Position numbers and translations under genes: made by a program
Assembly: GCA_030123625.1 (NCBI GenBank)
Contig: CP126121.1
Span: 329,001 to 393,000 of the forward strand
Direction: 5' to 3'
Source of the DNA: Nitrospira sp.
Lineage (GTDB): Bacteria > Nitrospirota > Nitrospiria > Nitrospirales > Nitrospiraceae
Length of the DNA stretch: 64,000 nt
The notes under the pieces: model-generated
Database searches by the model: none
What the model saw: the letters and a program-made list of their open reading frames with translations, nothing else
Told to the model about the DNA's origin: nothing
Shown: positions 32,686-41,148 of the stretch, one piece after another
Numbering within the stretch: the first letter of the stretch is position 1
How the letters are laid out: the number at the start of each line of letters is the position of its first letter

Positions 32686-32877
32686 ATGAGGCTCTTCTTA
32701 GTTGGCTGCGTACTGGTTTTCGGTACCGGAGTCTTGGGGTGTGACAAACGGCCCTATGTAGTCTGTCGTGGTGAAGCGTACTGTACGGCTCCCTTGACCC
32801 ATGACGAAGCGATGCACGCCTCGCAGCTCAAGAAAGCCTGGGGAGATGACCATTTGTACGTCCGCCCAGGCCAGTAA
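32686..32877 (+). CDS. Small lipoprotein of unknown function
   Basis: GAGGAGG eight bases before the ATG opens a 63-residue protein: signal and lipobox MRLFLVGCVLVFGTGVLGC, then DKRPYVVCRGEAYCTAPLTH and a tail ending DDHLYVRPGQ. Two further cysteines could pair. It is an intact gene inside the debris region, between two transposon remnants, possibly passenger DNA. No family recognised. Confidence 0.6.
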   Translation: MRLFLVGCVLVFGTGVLGCDKRPYVVCRGEAYCTAPLTHDEAMHASQLKKAWGDDHLYVRPGQ

Positions 32878-32900
32878 GAGCGGCAAGCATGAGCTAGGCT

Positions 32901-33060
32901 CGAAAAATCTGGGGCACGCTCAAGAATGAGCTGGTCCATCACCGGCGGTATGCCACGCAGGAGCAGGCCCGCAAGAGATCTCAGAGTACATTGAGCTCTT
33001 CTATAACCGTCAGCGGCGGCACTCCCGACTGGGAATCTCTCGCCGGTCGCGTTCGCCCAA
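32901..33060 (+). pseudogene. IS3-family transposase OrfB C-terminal remnant
   Basis: Fragments WGTLKNELVHHRRYATQEQA, EISEYIELFYNRQRRHSRLG and NLSPVAFAQ lie in successive frames. They match the C terminus of IS3 OrfB, including the final catalytic-Glu helix region. At least two frameshifts. Likely the right end of the element whose OrfA is at 31186-31440. Confidence 0.8.
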
Positions 33061-33403
33061 CCGCGGGCCGGTCAACAGCCAGCGGCATGAGGCTGCAACC
33101 GATGGCGTCCATTATTGACGACCGGGGGCCAGCACGAGTTGATGGTCAACAGCAACTGTCTTGAATATCAATCGGGCTGACTCCCGATCATTCGTCACGG
33201 GATACCGCTCTTCACCATCGCATCCAAGATGGGTCAGGGTCTTTGTTTTTCAACCCAGGCTAGGCCATCCCCTGCCATTCGACACCCTCGGCAGATGCCA
33301 TGTTCCTCTGGTCTCTCTTTCTCCATCATCATCATTCGTGCGATCCACACTGTGCCTGATATTTTGCCCTACCCACTCTACCTTTGTACCCATCATTGTT
33401 TCG
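33061..33403. other. Gene-free stretch after the IS3 remnant
   Basis: No gene is supported. The right end of the IS3 element should lie near 33070-33150, but I could not identify terminal repeats. Confidence 0.4.
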
Positions 33404-33407
33404 TGAC

Positions 33408-33447
33408 AAAAAAGGGGGTGGGGAGTCTCTTCCCCCACCCCCCTTTT
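33408..33447 (-). terminator. Intrinsic terminator after the five-repeat secreted protein
   Basis: On the minus strand AAAAGGGGGGTGGGGG pairs with CCCCACCCCCTTTTTT around a short loop. It lies about 70 bases after the stop at 33518. The A run on the other side makes it symmetrical. Confidence 0.85.
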
Positions 33448-33517
33448 GATCTCCATGGTCTCAGCAGAGGCGATGACTCGCCTCTATAGAATAGAAACCT
33501 CCGCTCCTATTGGCTAC

Positions 33518-35368
33518 TCATTGGCTGCTCACCTGTAGTTGAATACTGCCCGTCTCGGTCAACGCAGGATTGACGGTAACCGTGTACGTGTCTGCTGAAG
33601 CCAGGGTGACAGGGTTGAGAGTAAAACTCGGCGCTGAACTCGTTATCCCAGATAGCAGAATGCCATTCGGGCTATAGAGATTCACCGTCACGCTGCCGAG
33701 CTTATTGTTGGTAGCTTTGATCATGGCCTGTTGATTCGCGGCACCTGTAAATGTATAGCGCCCATTCTGGCCCGGGCGGCTGACCATGATCGGCCGAGGG
33801 GCCCCATTTATCTTCAGTGAATCCGCAACCTCGGTCGAAAGGGTCAAGGTCATTTTTCCGGTGTAGCTACCGACAGGGTCGATGAGAATCGTGTACGTGC
33901 CGGTAGTCGGCAAAGGGTTTTGATCTTCGAGGCCCCCGCCAGCCGTTCCCACAGCCGTTGAAGCTAAGATGGTCCCATCCGATGTCAGAAGTGTGACCGC
34001 GCTGGATGTAATACTCACCGACGAAAGCCCGAGATTCACCCATTGCCCAGCGTTGCCATTGAACGTATAGCGCGCCGTTTGTCCCACCTTGTTTAGAGTG
34101 ACCGGCACTGAGGCTCCATCGATGGCAATCGTACCCGTGACGGGAGAAGAAAGGGCGATCGTCATGCTGCCGGTATAGTTACTAACCGGCTCCACGGCGA
34201 TGGTGTAAGTTCCGGTTGCCGGCAGAGCAGTCAAAGGATCGAGACTACCGCCACTTGGACCAACTGTGGTCGATTCCCACTTACTGCCATCCGGTTTTAA
34301 TATGGCCACAGTAGTCATGGGGATTGACACCCCGGTCAGACCGACGTTCACCCATTGCCCCTCCGTCCCGTTGAATGTATAGCGCGCCCGTTGACCCGGT
34401 ACGGTCAGGTTCGGTGTCACGGTTCCTTGGTCAATCATGATCGTGCCGGTTAAGTCAGGGGCGTTATAAAGCGAAAGCTTCAGTTTTCCGGTGTAACTCA
34501 GATCCGATTCGACCAAGACGGCATAGGTTCCGGAAGCCGGAAGGACCTGTCCCGGAATCATAGCACCTCCAACACCACCACCCGAGACAAATGAGATCGG
34601 TTTGCCTAACAAACTTCCATCCGGAGCAACAATAGAGACGTACCCGCTTCGGATCGTCACGTCGCTCAATTGTAAACTCACCGCTTGGCCGGTGGTACCG
34701 GAGAATGTATAACGAGCCTTCTGCCCGGTCCGATTGATATTGGCCGTTACAGCTGAACCGTGAGGGACAATCTCACCGCTGAGCTCGCTTGAAACCGTGA
34801 TCTTGAAACTTCCCGTATAGTTGCTGAGGGGGTCGATGAAAATTGTATAAGTCCCCGTCACCGGCAATTCCTCAAGGTCAACGCTTGCGCCGTTCATCTC
34901 ACTGGAAGAAATCGTGGCCGCCGTATCGGTAGAAAATTGGTAGGCTGCCATGGACGTATGTACCGTTGTCAGTGAGGAGCGTGGCCGCTCGCCCATAGTC
35001 GCATAATAGTTCTTCACTGCGGAGACATGTCTGGGCACCGTCCCGCCATCAGGCCGATAGACTGACACGTAAAACTGTGTGAGGGTGACACCGCTGAAGC
35101 CGATATTGATTCGCTGGCCGGCTGTGCCGTCGAAGACCATCACGCCATTCTTATTCGGAGTGGCGATCTTCACCGTGACTGGGTCACCGTTGACAGCAAT
35201 ACGACCATTGTATTCGATATCCGCTGCCGCGACGTCTGGCGGTAGGGCAGTATCTCCGGCATAACTTCTGTCAGTGGCAATACTGGAAATAAGTCCCGCT
35301 GAGCCAAGCACAAGCGTGATTGTTGCCACTCGTACTCGGCACTTCACCCACGGCCATAGACTGTACAT
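33518..35368 (-). CDS. Secreted protein with five pre-peptidase-C-like repeats
   Basis: A 616-residue exported protein. The signal peptide (VRVATITLVLGSAGLISS ... SYAG) follows an AGGAGG site. The rest is five tandem beta-rich units of about 105-125 residues. Each has a GQxARYTFxGxxGQxVxLxL block, a VxxxxPDGS block, and a LPxTGTYTIxxxPxxxYTG block (for example LPATGTYTIAVEPVSNYTGS). This is the pattern of bacterial pre-peptidase C-terminal (PPC-like) domains, usually attached to secreted enzymes; here no enzyme is attached. Repeats 3 and 4 are most alike. A surface or matrix protein is likely. It is monocistronic with its own terminator. Confidence 0.75.
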   Translation of the reverse strand: MYSLWPWVKCRVRVATITLVLGSAGLISSIATDRSYAGDTALPPDVAAADIEYNGRIAVNGDPVTVKIATPNKNGVMVFDGTAGQRINIGFSGVTLTQFYVSVYRPDGGTVPRHVSAVKNYYATMGERPRSSLTTVHTSMAAYQFSTDTAATISSSEMNGASVDLEELPVTGTYTIFIDPLSNYTGSFKITVSSELSGEIVPHGSAVTANINRTGQKARYTFSGTTGQAVSLQLSDVTIRSGYVSIVAPDGSLLGKPISFVSGGGVGGAMIPGQVLPASGTYAVLVESDLSYTGKLKLSLYNAPDLTGTIMIDQGTVTPNLTVPGQRARYTFNGTEGQWVNVGLTGVSIPMTTVAILKPDGSKWESTTVGPSGGSLDPLTALPATGTYTIAVEPVSNYTGSMTIALSSPVTGTIAIDGASVPVTLNKVGQTARYTFNGNAGQWVNLGLSSVSITSSAVTLLTSDGTILASTAVGTAGGGLEDQNPLPTTGTYTILIDPVGSYTGKMTLTLSTEVADSLKINGAPRPIMVSRPGQNGRYTFTGAANQQAMIKATNNKLGSVTVNLYSPNGILLSGITSSAPSFTLNPVTLASADTYTVTVNPALTETGSIQLQVSSQ

Positions 35369-35659
35369 AGTCGCCCTCCTATTTATAAAATCTGACGGCT
35401 CTTGGTGTTGTCACCTCGTTTGAGTTTGTCATGCGACCTGGGCTGACGCGCGGACTCTACCCTTTTTTGTGTCCGTGGCGCAATCCCCCTAAGCCCCCTT
35501 TAATATGGTTATTTGTACAATCCCCCAACTGAGGGGGAGGTAAGACCGATGAAGACACCGGGCCTCATCGTTTCAAATGTGGAGGATATTCTTTGTATTA
35601 GGAAAGCAAACAAGATTTCACGGGAATGGGACAGACGCGCTTATTGGTCGGCTGACAGC
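35369..35659. other. Intergenic region with GC-rich hairpin
   Basis: TCCCCCAACTGAGGGGGA at 35521-35538 is a perfect 5-base-pair C/G stem; CCCCCTAAGCCCCCTT lies just before it (35485-35500). No credible gene: a plus-strand ORF (35513-35755) overlaps the terminator and cytochrome end and looks random. Confidence 0.4.
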
Positions 35660-35693
35660 AAAAAAAGGGGTGGAGAGTTCCTTCCCCACCCCC
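35660..35693 (-). terminator. Intrinsic terminator after the monoheme cytochrome
   Basis: Minus strand GGGGTGGGGAAGG ... CTCTCCACCCC then TTTTTTT, 32 bases after the cytochrome stop codon. Confidence 0.8.
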
Positions 35694-35724
35694 TAAATCT
35701 TGCAGACTCTCTAAAAACTGAGAA

Positions 35725-36171
35725 CTACTCGGCCTTACAGAAGCTCCGTTCATAGTTGATGATCGTCCAAGCTTCCTCTTCCGTGATCGCAGCAGGGATC
35801 AAGGAAACCATCCCCGTTCCGGGACTGCCGTTCTTAATGACCCAGAAAAGTTCGCCATCCTTGCGTTTCTTGTGGAATTTGCAATTGGTGAAATCTCGCG
35901 GGCTTGGATTCAGGATCTTCCCGGCTTCACCCTGGCCGTCTCCAGCCTTGCCATGACAATTGAAACAAGTGCCCTTCCCCTCGTAGAGCGCCTTGCCTTT
36001 GGCGATGGTTTCGGGTGAAGAAGCGACCGGATTCTTCAGAGCTTTTGCGTCCGCGGCTTGATCGGGCGGAACGCGAGGCTTCAAAGGATCTCGTTCCTCG
36101 GCCCCAACTACCGAGACCGAAAGAAACACAACTGCCGCAGTGACTCCCAAAAACTTGGACAGATACCCCAT
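35725..36171 (-). CDS. Class I monoheme cytochrome c
   Basis: A 148-residue periplasmic electron carrier. Signal peptide LGVTAAVVFLSVSVVGA; haem site CFNCHG at about residues 69-74 in KGTCFNCHGKAGDGQGEAGK; likely distal Met ligand in GTGMVSL. The tail ITEEEAWTIINYERSF is the usual C-terminal helix. AAAGGAGGATGTG precedes the ATG at 36171. It may donate or accept electrons for periplasmic oxidoreductases; the partner is not shown by neighbours. Transcribed alone, with a terminator. Confidence 0.93.
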   Translation of the reverse strand: MGYLSKFLGVTAAVVFLSVSVVGAEERDPLKPRVPPDQAADAKALKNPVASSPETIAKGKALYEGKGTCFNCHGKAGDGQGEAGKILNPSPRDFTNCKFHKKRKDGELFWVIKNGSPGTGMVSLIPAAITEEEAWTIINYERSFCKAE

Positions 36172-36615
36172 CACACATCCTCCTTTGTGTTGAACCCACC
36201 GAGCCTGAGTGATATCCCAGGCTGCCGACTTGTCTTCATGATCGTCAAGAGCTGGTAAAACGATCGAACTATATCAATGCCCTTGAATTCCTGTCAAGAA
36301 ATCATCCCTCTCTCCATGTAAAGAGGATCAAACCTCATGCCAACGCCAACGTCAAAAGACGCAAGAAAATGTCGGCATTTATGTAGTTCCTTGTAAGCCC
36401 ATTTCATATGTACAGCTGTTTCGTGACACCTTTGCGCCTCACTACACCCTCCACGCCTCATTGACAACGATCCAACAACCACCAGCTGTGACATCTTGAA
36501 ATGCGGCCATGGAAATCCATCCAAAAATCAAAGGGCCGACGAGGCGACGCTTGATCGGATTATTAGGCAACGGCAAGCAAGGATAGATCGAAAGAACTGA
36601 GGAGGGAATGCGCTA
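36172..36615. other. Gene-free region
   Basis: Nothing gene-like is seen between the cytochrome start and the RodZ-like gene end. The cytochrome promoter should lie at its left edge. Confidence 0.4.
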
Positions 36616-37545
36616 CTATCGTTTCAACACAATGTCCCGGGCAACTTTCCCGCTCGGTCCGAATGGCTTTTGAGGTTTGCCGTTTAACTCGGCCTTCACT
36701 CCTCCGGCATTCCCAAGGGTCAAGATAAATTGGTCCTGTCCCTTCCAATGGGCTTTTTCGCCCGGTCGTAACAACGACTCCTGAGGACTCCCGTTATCGA
36801 TCTGCACAACGACCCAGCTCAATTCTGTCGCTTCCAAGTCCAATACCAACTGACCATCTCCAAAATTTTCCGTTGCGTTCAGAGCAATTCCGGCTAACGG
36901 CCCATCGCTGCCGGGAGAAGCCGTCGACACTGTCGAACCCGTTTCCGGCTCTGATCGAGAAGCTGTGCCGGCAGGCATGGTAGGTTCCTGTCGCGGCGGA
37001 GCTTCGGTCGTGGTCTTTGGCGCTCCGGCAGGCGTATCGCTCGGTTTCGGAACCTCCGCCGTCCGTTCAGGCTCACGGGCCGTTGTGGCCGGAACCTCTT
37101 TCGCCGCTTGCGTCGTGCGTTTCGTCGCGGGGCCTTGCTCAGAAGTCCCACGCCGAAAGACCGATGATTGCTCTCGGCTGAGGAGAAAGATGAGCGTCAG
37201 TACGGCGATACTGATCGCAATTGCCACGGCTTTCCGATTGGACTGACGCTTACGATCTTCTTCAATCTGCCGTACCTTGAGCCGCTCACGCTCGTCCTGC
37301 TTCTCGTAAAAGGAGCCGGCCGATTGAATAAAGCGGTGAATCGCATCTTCTTCATCCAAGCCCAGCGATCGAGCATAGGACCGCACAAACCCCTTGGCGA
37401 AGACTTGGTCGGGCAACTTGGCGAAATTACCGTCCTCGAGCGCCTTGACGAAATCCGTGCGAATGCGGGTTTTCGACGCCACCTCGTCAACGGTCAACCC
37501 TTTCGTCTCTCGGACTTGCCTGAAGAATTCGCCGACCGACTCCAT
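36616..37545 (-). CDS. RodZ-like protein (HTH, TM, DUF4115)
   Basis: A 309-residue bitopic inner-membrane protein. An N-terminal XRE-like HTH_25 domain (about 1-75: GEFFRQVRETKGLTVDEVAS, DGNFAKLPDQVFAKGFVRSY) is followed by a basic stretch and one membrane helix (AVAIAISIAVLTLIFLL, about 107-123). A long Pro/Thr-rich periplasmic linker leads to a C-terminal DUF4115 domain (LVLDLEATELSWVVVQIDNG, ALLRPGEKAHWKGQ-like). RodZ links MreB to the wall elongation machinery. It is the last gene of the long minus-strand run. Confidence 0.85.
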   Translation of the reverse strand: MESVGEFFRQVRETKGLTVDEVASKTRIRTDFVKALEDGNFAKLPDQVFAKGFVRSYARSLGLDEEDAIHRFIQSAGSFYEKQDERERLKVRQIEEDRKRQSNRKAVAIAISIAVLTLIFLLSREQSSVFRRGTSEQGPATKRTTQAAKEVPATTAREPERTAEVPKPSDTPAGAPKTTTEAPPRQEPTMPAGTASRSEPETGSTVSTASPGSDGPLAGIALNATENFGDGQLVLDLEATELSWVVVQIDNGSPQESLLRPGEKAHWKGQDQFILTLGNAGGVKAELNGKPQKPFGPSGKVARDIVLKR

Positions 37546-37552
37546 AAGTCTC

Positions 37553-38230
37553 CTACTTCAATTGCGTCAAGAGTTCCGATGCCGCTGTCGCCAGCTCTCC
37601 GCCTTTATCCAACGCCGCCACTTTCTTCAAAACTTCACGGGCTCTGGATCTATAGCCCAGTTTATAATACACCCGACCGAGCTCAAGATGAGTCATCGCG
37701 GGCGGGACACTGGGAGGACTCGCCGATGCCGCATCTTCCAATGCTTCCATCGAACCCTGAAGGTCGCCCTGGTGTGCCAGTGCGCGACCGAGATGATATC
37801 GAGCTAAGTCCGGCGTCGGATAGAGGGGATTCGCCAGGGCCTGCCGATAGGATTGGATCGCCTCGCCCCACCGTTCTTGGTTGGCCAGAACTTGTCCCAG
37901 ATACGTAAGCGCTTCGGAGTAGGTTTCATCGATCTTGATCGCGGCGCGGAATTGCTCTTCTGCGTAGGACAACTTGCCCTGCAGCGCGTACACATGTCCG
38001 AGCGCGTACCGCGCCTCCTTATTGGCCGGGTTCAACTGGACGGATTTCTGGAACGAGACGAAAGCCTTTTGGCGATCACCCGGGAGGGTGGCAACACCTT
38101 CTTGATAATACCCTTGCGATTTTTGCAGCACTTCTTTGTCGTTCGCACATCCCAACATACTCATAAGTCCTACACAGACGAGAACGCCACACTTTCGAAA
38201 CCCATGTAGCCGTCGATCGCATCTGATCAT
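37553..38230 (-). CDS. TPR-repeat lipoprotein (PilF/PilW-like)
   Basis: A 225-residue lipoprotein: signal LVCVGLMSMLGC, then about four to five TPRs (for example KEARYALGHVYALQGKLSYA, SEALTYLGQVLANQERWGEA, MTHLELGRVYYKLGYRSRA). This size and order resembles PilF/PilW, the outer-membrane pilotin of type IV pilus secretins, but no pil gene is near, so another assembly role is possible. Its ATG overlaps the kinase gene stop (38227-38230). Confidence 0.8.
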   Translation of the reverse strand: MIRCDRRLHGFRKCGVLVCVGLMSMLGCANDKEVLQKSQGYYQEGVATLPGDRQKAFVSFQKSVQLNPANKEARYALGHVYALQGKLSYAEEQFRAAIKIDETYSEALTYLGQVLANQERWGEAIQSYRQALANPLYPTPDLARYHLGRALAHQGDLQGSMEALEDAASASPPSVPPAMTHLELGRVYYKLGYRSRAREVLKKVAALDKGGELATAASELLTQLK

Positions 38231-39141
38231 TGAACATCCTCAAAGTGCGTGAGCCGCTTGAACTCTGCGAACCGAGCCTGAATCTCTTTGTAATCCAGGA
38301 TGCGCAATCGGTCAAGACTAAAGGATTCTACGGTAAATGACGCCATCACGCTCCCAAAGATGATGGCTTGTCTCATGGCCTCCGGCGAGTGGTTTCCCGT
38401 CGCCGCCAAGTAGCCCAGGAATCCGCCGGCGAAGGTATCTCCGGCACCGGTCGGATCGCGGACGTCTTCCAACGGAAACGCCGGAGCGCCAAAGATCTGC
38501 TTTTCGTTGAACATGAGCACGCCATACTCGCCCCGCTTGATGATAAGATGCTTAGGTCCTCGTGAAAGCACGAGCTTCGCCACCTTCACCAGATTGGAAT
38601 CTTGGCCCAGTGCGCGCGCCTCGCCATCATTGATGATCAAAACATCCACATTCTCCAACACCTTCCACAGCGCCTCGCGCTGGCCGTTGATCCAGAAATT
38701 CATCGTGTCGCAGGCCACCAATACGGGACGTTTCACTTTGTGCAGAACATCGAGCTGAAGCTCCGGATGGATGTTCCCCAGAAACAGCACGTCCGGCGCG
38801 CGATAGGCTTCAGGTATGTGAGGGCGAAACGACTCGAACACGTTGAGCTGAGTATCCAAGGTATGGGCTTCGTTCAACTGATGCGTGTATTCACCCTTCC
38901 AACGAAAGGTCGAACCCGGACGCCGTTCGAGGCCGGTGAGATCGATCCCTCGGCTTTTGAGAAACGCGATATGCTGCTGAGGGAAGTCCTCTCCGACCAC
39001 GGCAATAAGCGCCACCGAGGTAAAGAAGCTGGCCGCTGTCGAGAAATAGGTCGCAGACCCTCCAAGAATCTCGGTTCCTTCGCCGAACGGAGTCTTGACC
39101 GTATCCAGCGCAACCGATCCAACGACTAACAGTTTCCCCAT
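38227..39141 (-). CDS. PfkB-family carbohydrate/nucleoside kinase
   Basis: A 304-residue ribokinase-fold kinase. The N-terminal GSVALDTVKTPFGEGTEILG then GSATYFS binds substrate; the C-terminal DPTGAGDTFAGGFLGYLA is the PfkB signature 2, with the catalytic Asp in GAGD. The substrate could be adenosine, a sugar or methylthioribose. It starts three bases after the MTA phosphorylase stop, so it may act on a product of methylthioadenosine breakdown; this is inference. Confidence 0.85.
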   Translation of the reverse strand: MGKLLVVGSVALDTVKTPFGEGTEILGGSATYFSTAASFFTSVALIAVVGEDFPQQHIAFLKSRGIDLTGLERRPGSTFRWKGEYTHQLNEAHTLDTQLNVFESFRPHIPEAYRAPDVLFLGNIHPELQLDVLHKVKRPVLVACDTMNFWINGQREALWKVLENVDVLIINDGEARALGQDSNLVKVAKLVLSRGPKHLIIKRGEYGVLMFNEKQIFGAPAFPLEDVRDPTGAGDTFAGGFLGYLAATGNHSPEAMRQAIIFGSVMASFTVESFSLDRLRILDYKEIQARFAEFKRLTHFEDVQ

Positions 39142-39143
39142 GG

Positions 39144-40043
39144 CTAACGGGCTCCTTTCTTCGGTGTCAGAGCACGGTCGATGAGCACGGCGAGCTTCTT
39201 CCGAACAGCCGGAGGAATTCGTTTCGGCACGGTCAAAATGGCATTATCCAATGCCTGATGACAGGCGCAATCTATGGGATTGACGAAAGACGGCATGGCC
39301 GAATGGAGTATTTGTTTGGCCAAGGTCACGTTGCGATGAAGCGTGCCCAACACCGCCTCCACCGTGACCGCCTCCTCCGTCTCATGCCAGCAGTCATAAT
39401 CGGTCACGAGCGCCAAAGTCGCGTAACAAAGCTCCGCCTCACGGGCCAATTTCGCTTCCGGCATATTGGTCATCCCGATCACATCGACGCCCCATTGCCG
39501 GTAGAGTCGTGATTCCGCTTTGGTCGAAAACTGCGGTCCTTCCATGCAGAGATAGGTCCCACTGCGATGCAAATTGGCGCCGACCTTTTCTCCGGCAGCC
39601 AGAAGAGTCTGTGCCAATTCGGCGCAAATCGGCTCGCCGAAGGCGACATGCGCCACCACGCCTCCGTCGAAAAATGTCGAGATGCGGCGCTTCGTGAGGT
39701 CGATGAACTGATCCGGCACAACGACGTCGCCCGGGTGAATGGATTCTTTCATGCTGCCTACCGCGCTGACCGAAATCACATGAGACACTCCCAGGGACTT
39801 GAGCGCGTAAATATTCGCGCGGTAATTGATTCCGCTCGGATTCAACAAATGTCCCCGCCCATGCCGCGAGAGGAATGCCACTCGAATTCCTTCCAGCGAA
39901 CCCACCGTAATCGCATCGGAGGGAGCCCCGAAAGGCGTACGGACTCGGATGGGCCGAGTAGATGTGAGCCCTTCGATATCATACAGTCCGCTTCCTCCAA
40001 TCACTCCGACGGTCACCTGCTCATTCTGCCTTCTTCTCTTCAT
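39144..40043 (-). CDS. mtnP: S-methyl-5'-thioadenosine phosphorylase
   Basis: A 299-residue purine nucleoside phosphorylase family 2 enzyme: methylthioadenosine plus phosphate gives adenine and methylthioribose-1-phosphate, in methionine salvage. Motifs: GVIGGSGLYDIEGL at the N terminus, FLSRHGRGHLLNPSGINYRA, and MEGPQFSTKAESRLYRQWG with the family's TNMPEAKLAREAELCYA. AAGGAATTC precedes the ATG at 40043, preferred over a start 12 codons upstream that overlaps miaA. A close MTIP variant acting on methylthioinosine cannot be excluded. Confidence 0.93.
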   Translation of the reverse strand: MKRRRQNEQVTVGVIGGSGLYDIEGLTSTRPIRVRTPFGAPSDAITVGSLEGIRVAFLSRHGRGHLLNPSGINYRANIYALKSLGVSHVISVSAVGSMKESIHPGDVVVPDQFIDLTKRRISTFFDGGVVAHVAFGEPICAELAQTLLAAGEKVGANLHRSGTYLCMEGPQFSTKAESRLYRQWGVDVIGMTNMPEAKLAREAELCYATLALVTDYDCWHETEEAVTVEAVLGTLHRNVTLAKQILHSAMPSFVNPIDCACHQALDNAILTVPKRIPPAVRKKLAVLIDRALTPKKGAR

Positions 40044-40056
40044 AGAATTCCTTTTC

Positions 40057-41058
40057 CTAATAGGTCTGCCGCCGTGCAACGTGCTGTTTCTGTTGTCCGA
40101 GGTTTTCCATAAATTGCTCGATGCGCGCGATCACTCGTTCCGCCGTCTGCTCATACGGCTCGTTGTCCTCCAGCGACAACCACGCAATTCCCGCTTCACT
40201 TCGAAACCAGGTCATCTGCCGTTTTGCAAACCGTCTCGTGTCGCGTTTGAACCGACACACCATTTCGGCGTAGTCGCACTCATTCGACAGATAAGCACCG
40301 ACCTGACGATAGCCGAGACCTTTCATCGAACCAAGATCGCGCCCATATCCCTGCTCGAGCAAGAGTCGAGTCTCTTCTACCATTCCATGAGTCAGCTGCC
40401 AATCGATTCGTTCTTCAATCCTTCGATACAGGGTCTCTCTCTTTCGCTCGAGACCGATCAAGATGGCGGAAAACGGAGTCTCGTAAAACCCGTGTTCCGC
40501 TTGCATGGTCGACAGGGGACGTCCCGACAGCCGATGAACTTCCAACGCGCGCATGATCTTGGATTCATCGTTGGGATGCAACCGTGTTGCGGTTTCAGGA
40601 TCAACACGCATCAGCTCTGCATAAAGACCGTCTCGCCCCCGGTCATCTCTCAATTTCTTGAGGTCTGCCCTCACAGCCGGATCGGCCTGGGGTGCTGAAC
40701 ATAACCCTTTCACTAAGGTTCGGATATACAATCCCGTTCCGCCCACAACGAAGGGCAACCGCCCCGTACGGTATAAGCGTTCGATTTCTGCCATCGCGAC
40801 CCGGCGATACCAGCCGGCATTGAATGTTTCGCCGGGATCGACCAAATCGATCAGTCTATGCGGCACCTCTTGGCGTTCTTCGACGGTCGGCTTATCCGTT
40901 CCAATGTCCATCCCGCGATATACTTGACGGGAATCCGCAGTCAGCACGTCCGTCTCAAAGTATTTGGCCACTTGTGTTGCAACTCGACTCTTACCGACGG
41001 CCGTCGGACCCAGAAGCACGACGAGCGGACGATGGTGAAGCAACTGGTCTGATTGCAT
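40057..41058 (-). CDS. miaA: tRNA dimethylallyltransferase MiaA
   Basis: A 333-residue enzyme that transfers a dimethylallyl group to N6 of A37 in tRNAs reading UNN codons. P-loop GPTAVGKS at residues 17-24; DSRQVYRGMDIGTDKPT; the DMAPP-site VGGTGLYIRTLVKGL; and KRDTRRFAKRQMTWFR near the C terminus. It lies between mutL and mtnP on the same strand; the mutL-miaA order is common in bacteria. Confidence 0.96.
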   Translation of the reverse strand: MQSDQLLHHRPLVVLLGPTAVGKSRVATQVAKYFETDVLTADSRQVYRGMDIGTDKPTVEERQEVPHRLIDLVDPGETFNAGWYRRVAMAEIERLYRTGRLPFVVGGTGLYIRTLVKGLCSAPQADPAVRADLKKLRDDRGRDGLYAELMRVDPETATRLHPNDESKIMRALEVHRLSGRPLSTMQAEHGFYETPFSAILIGLERKRETLYRRIEERIDWQLTHGMVEETRLLLEQGYGRDLGSMKGLGYRQVGAYLSNECDYAEMVCRFKRDTRRFAKRQMTWFRSEAGIAWLSLEDNEPYEQTAERVIARIEQFMENLGQQKQHVARRQTY

Positions 41059-41148
41059 GTCACGTAAACGCTATGGTGCCGATGATACACCTCTTTGCCT
41101 GGCTCAAAGCTCTTCACTGATATCCGTCGACTCTGCCCACCTCATCGG

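Noticed and set aside
35513..35755. 80-codon plus-strand ORF
   Set aside because: It runs across the cytochrome terminator and into the cytochrome gene; random composition.
37553..38230. Type IV pilus locus suggested by a PilF-like protein
   Set aside because: No other pil gene in the window; TPR lipoproteins are too general to support it.
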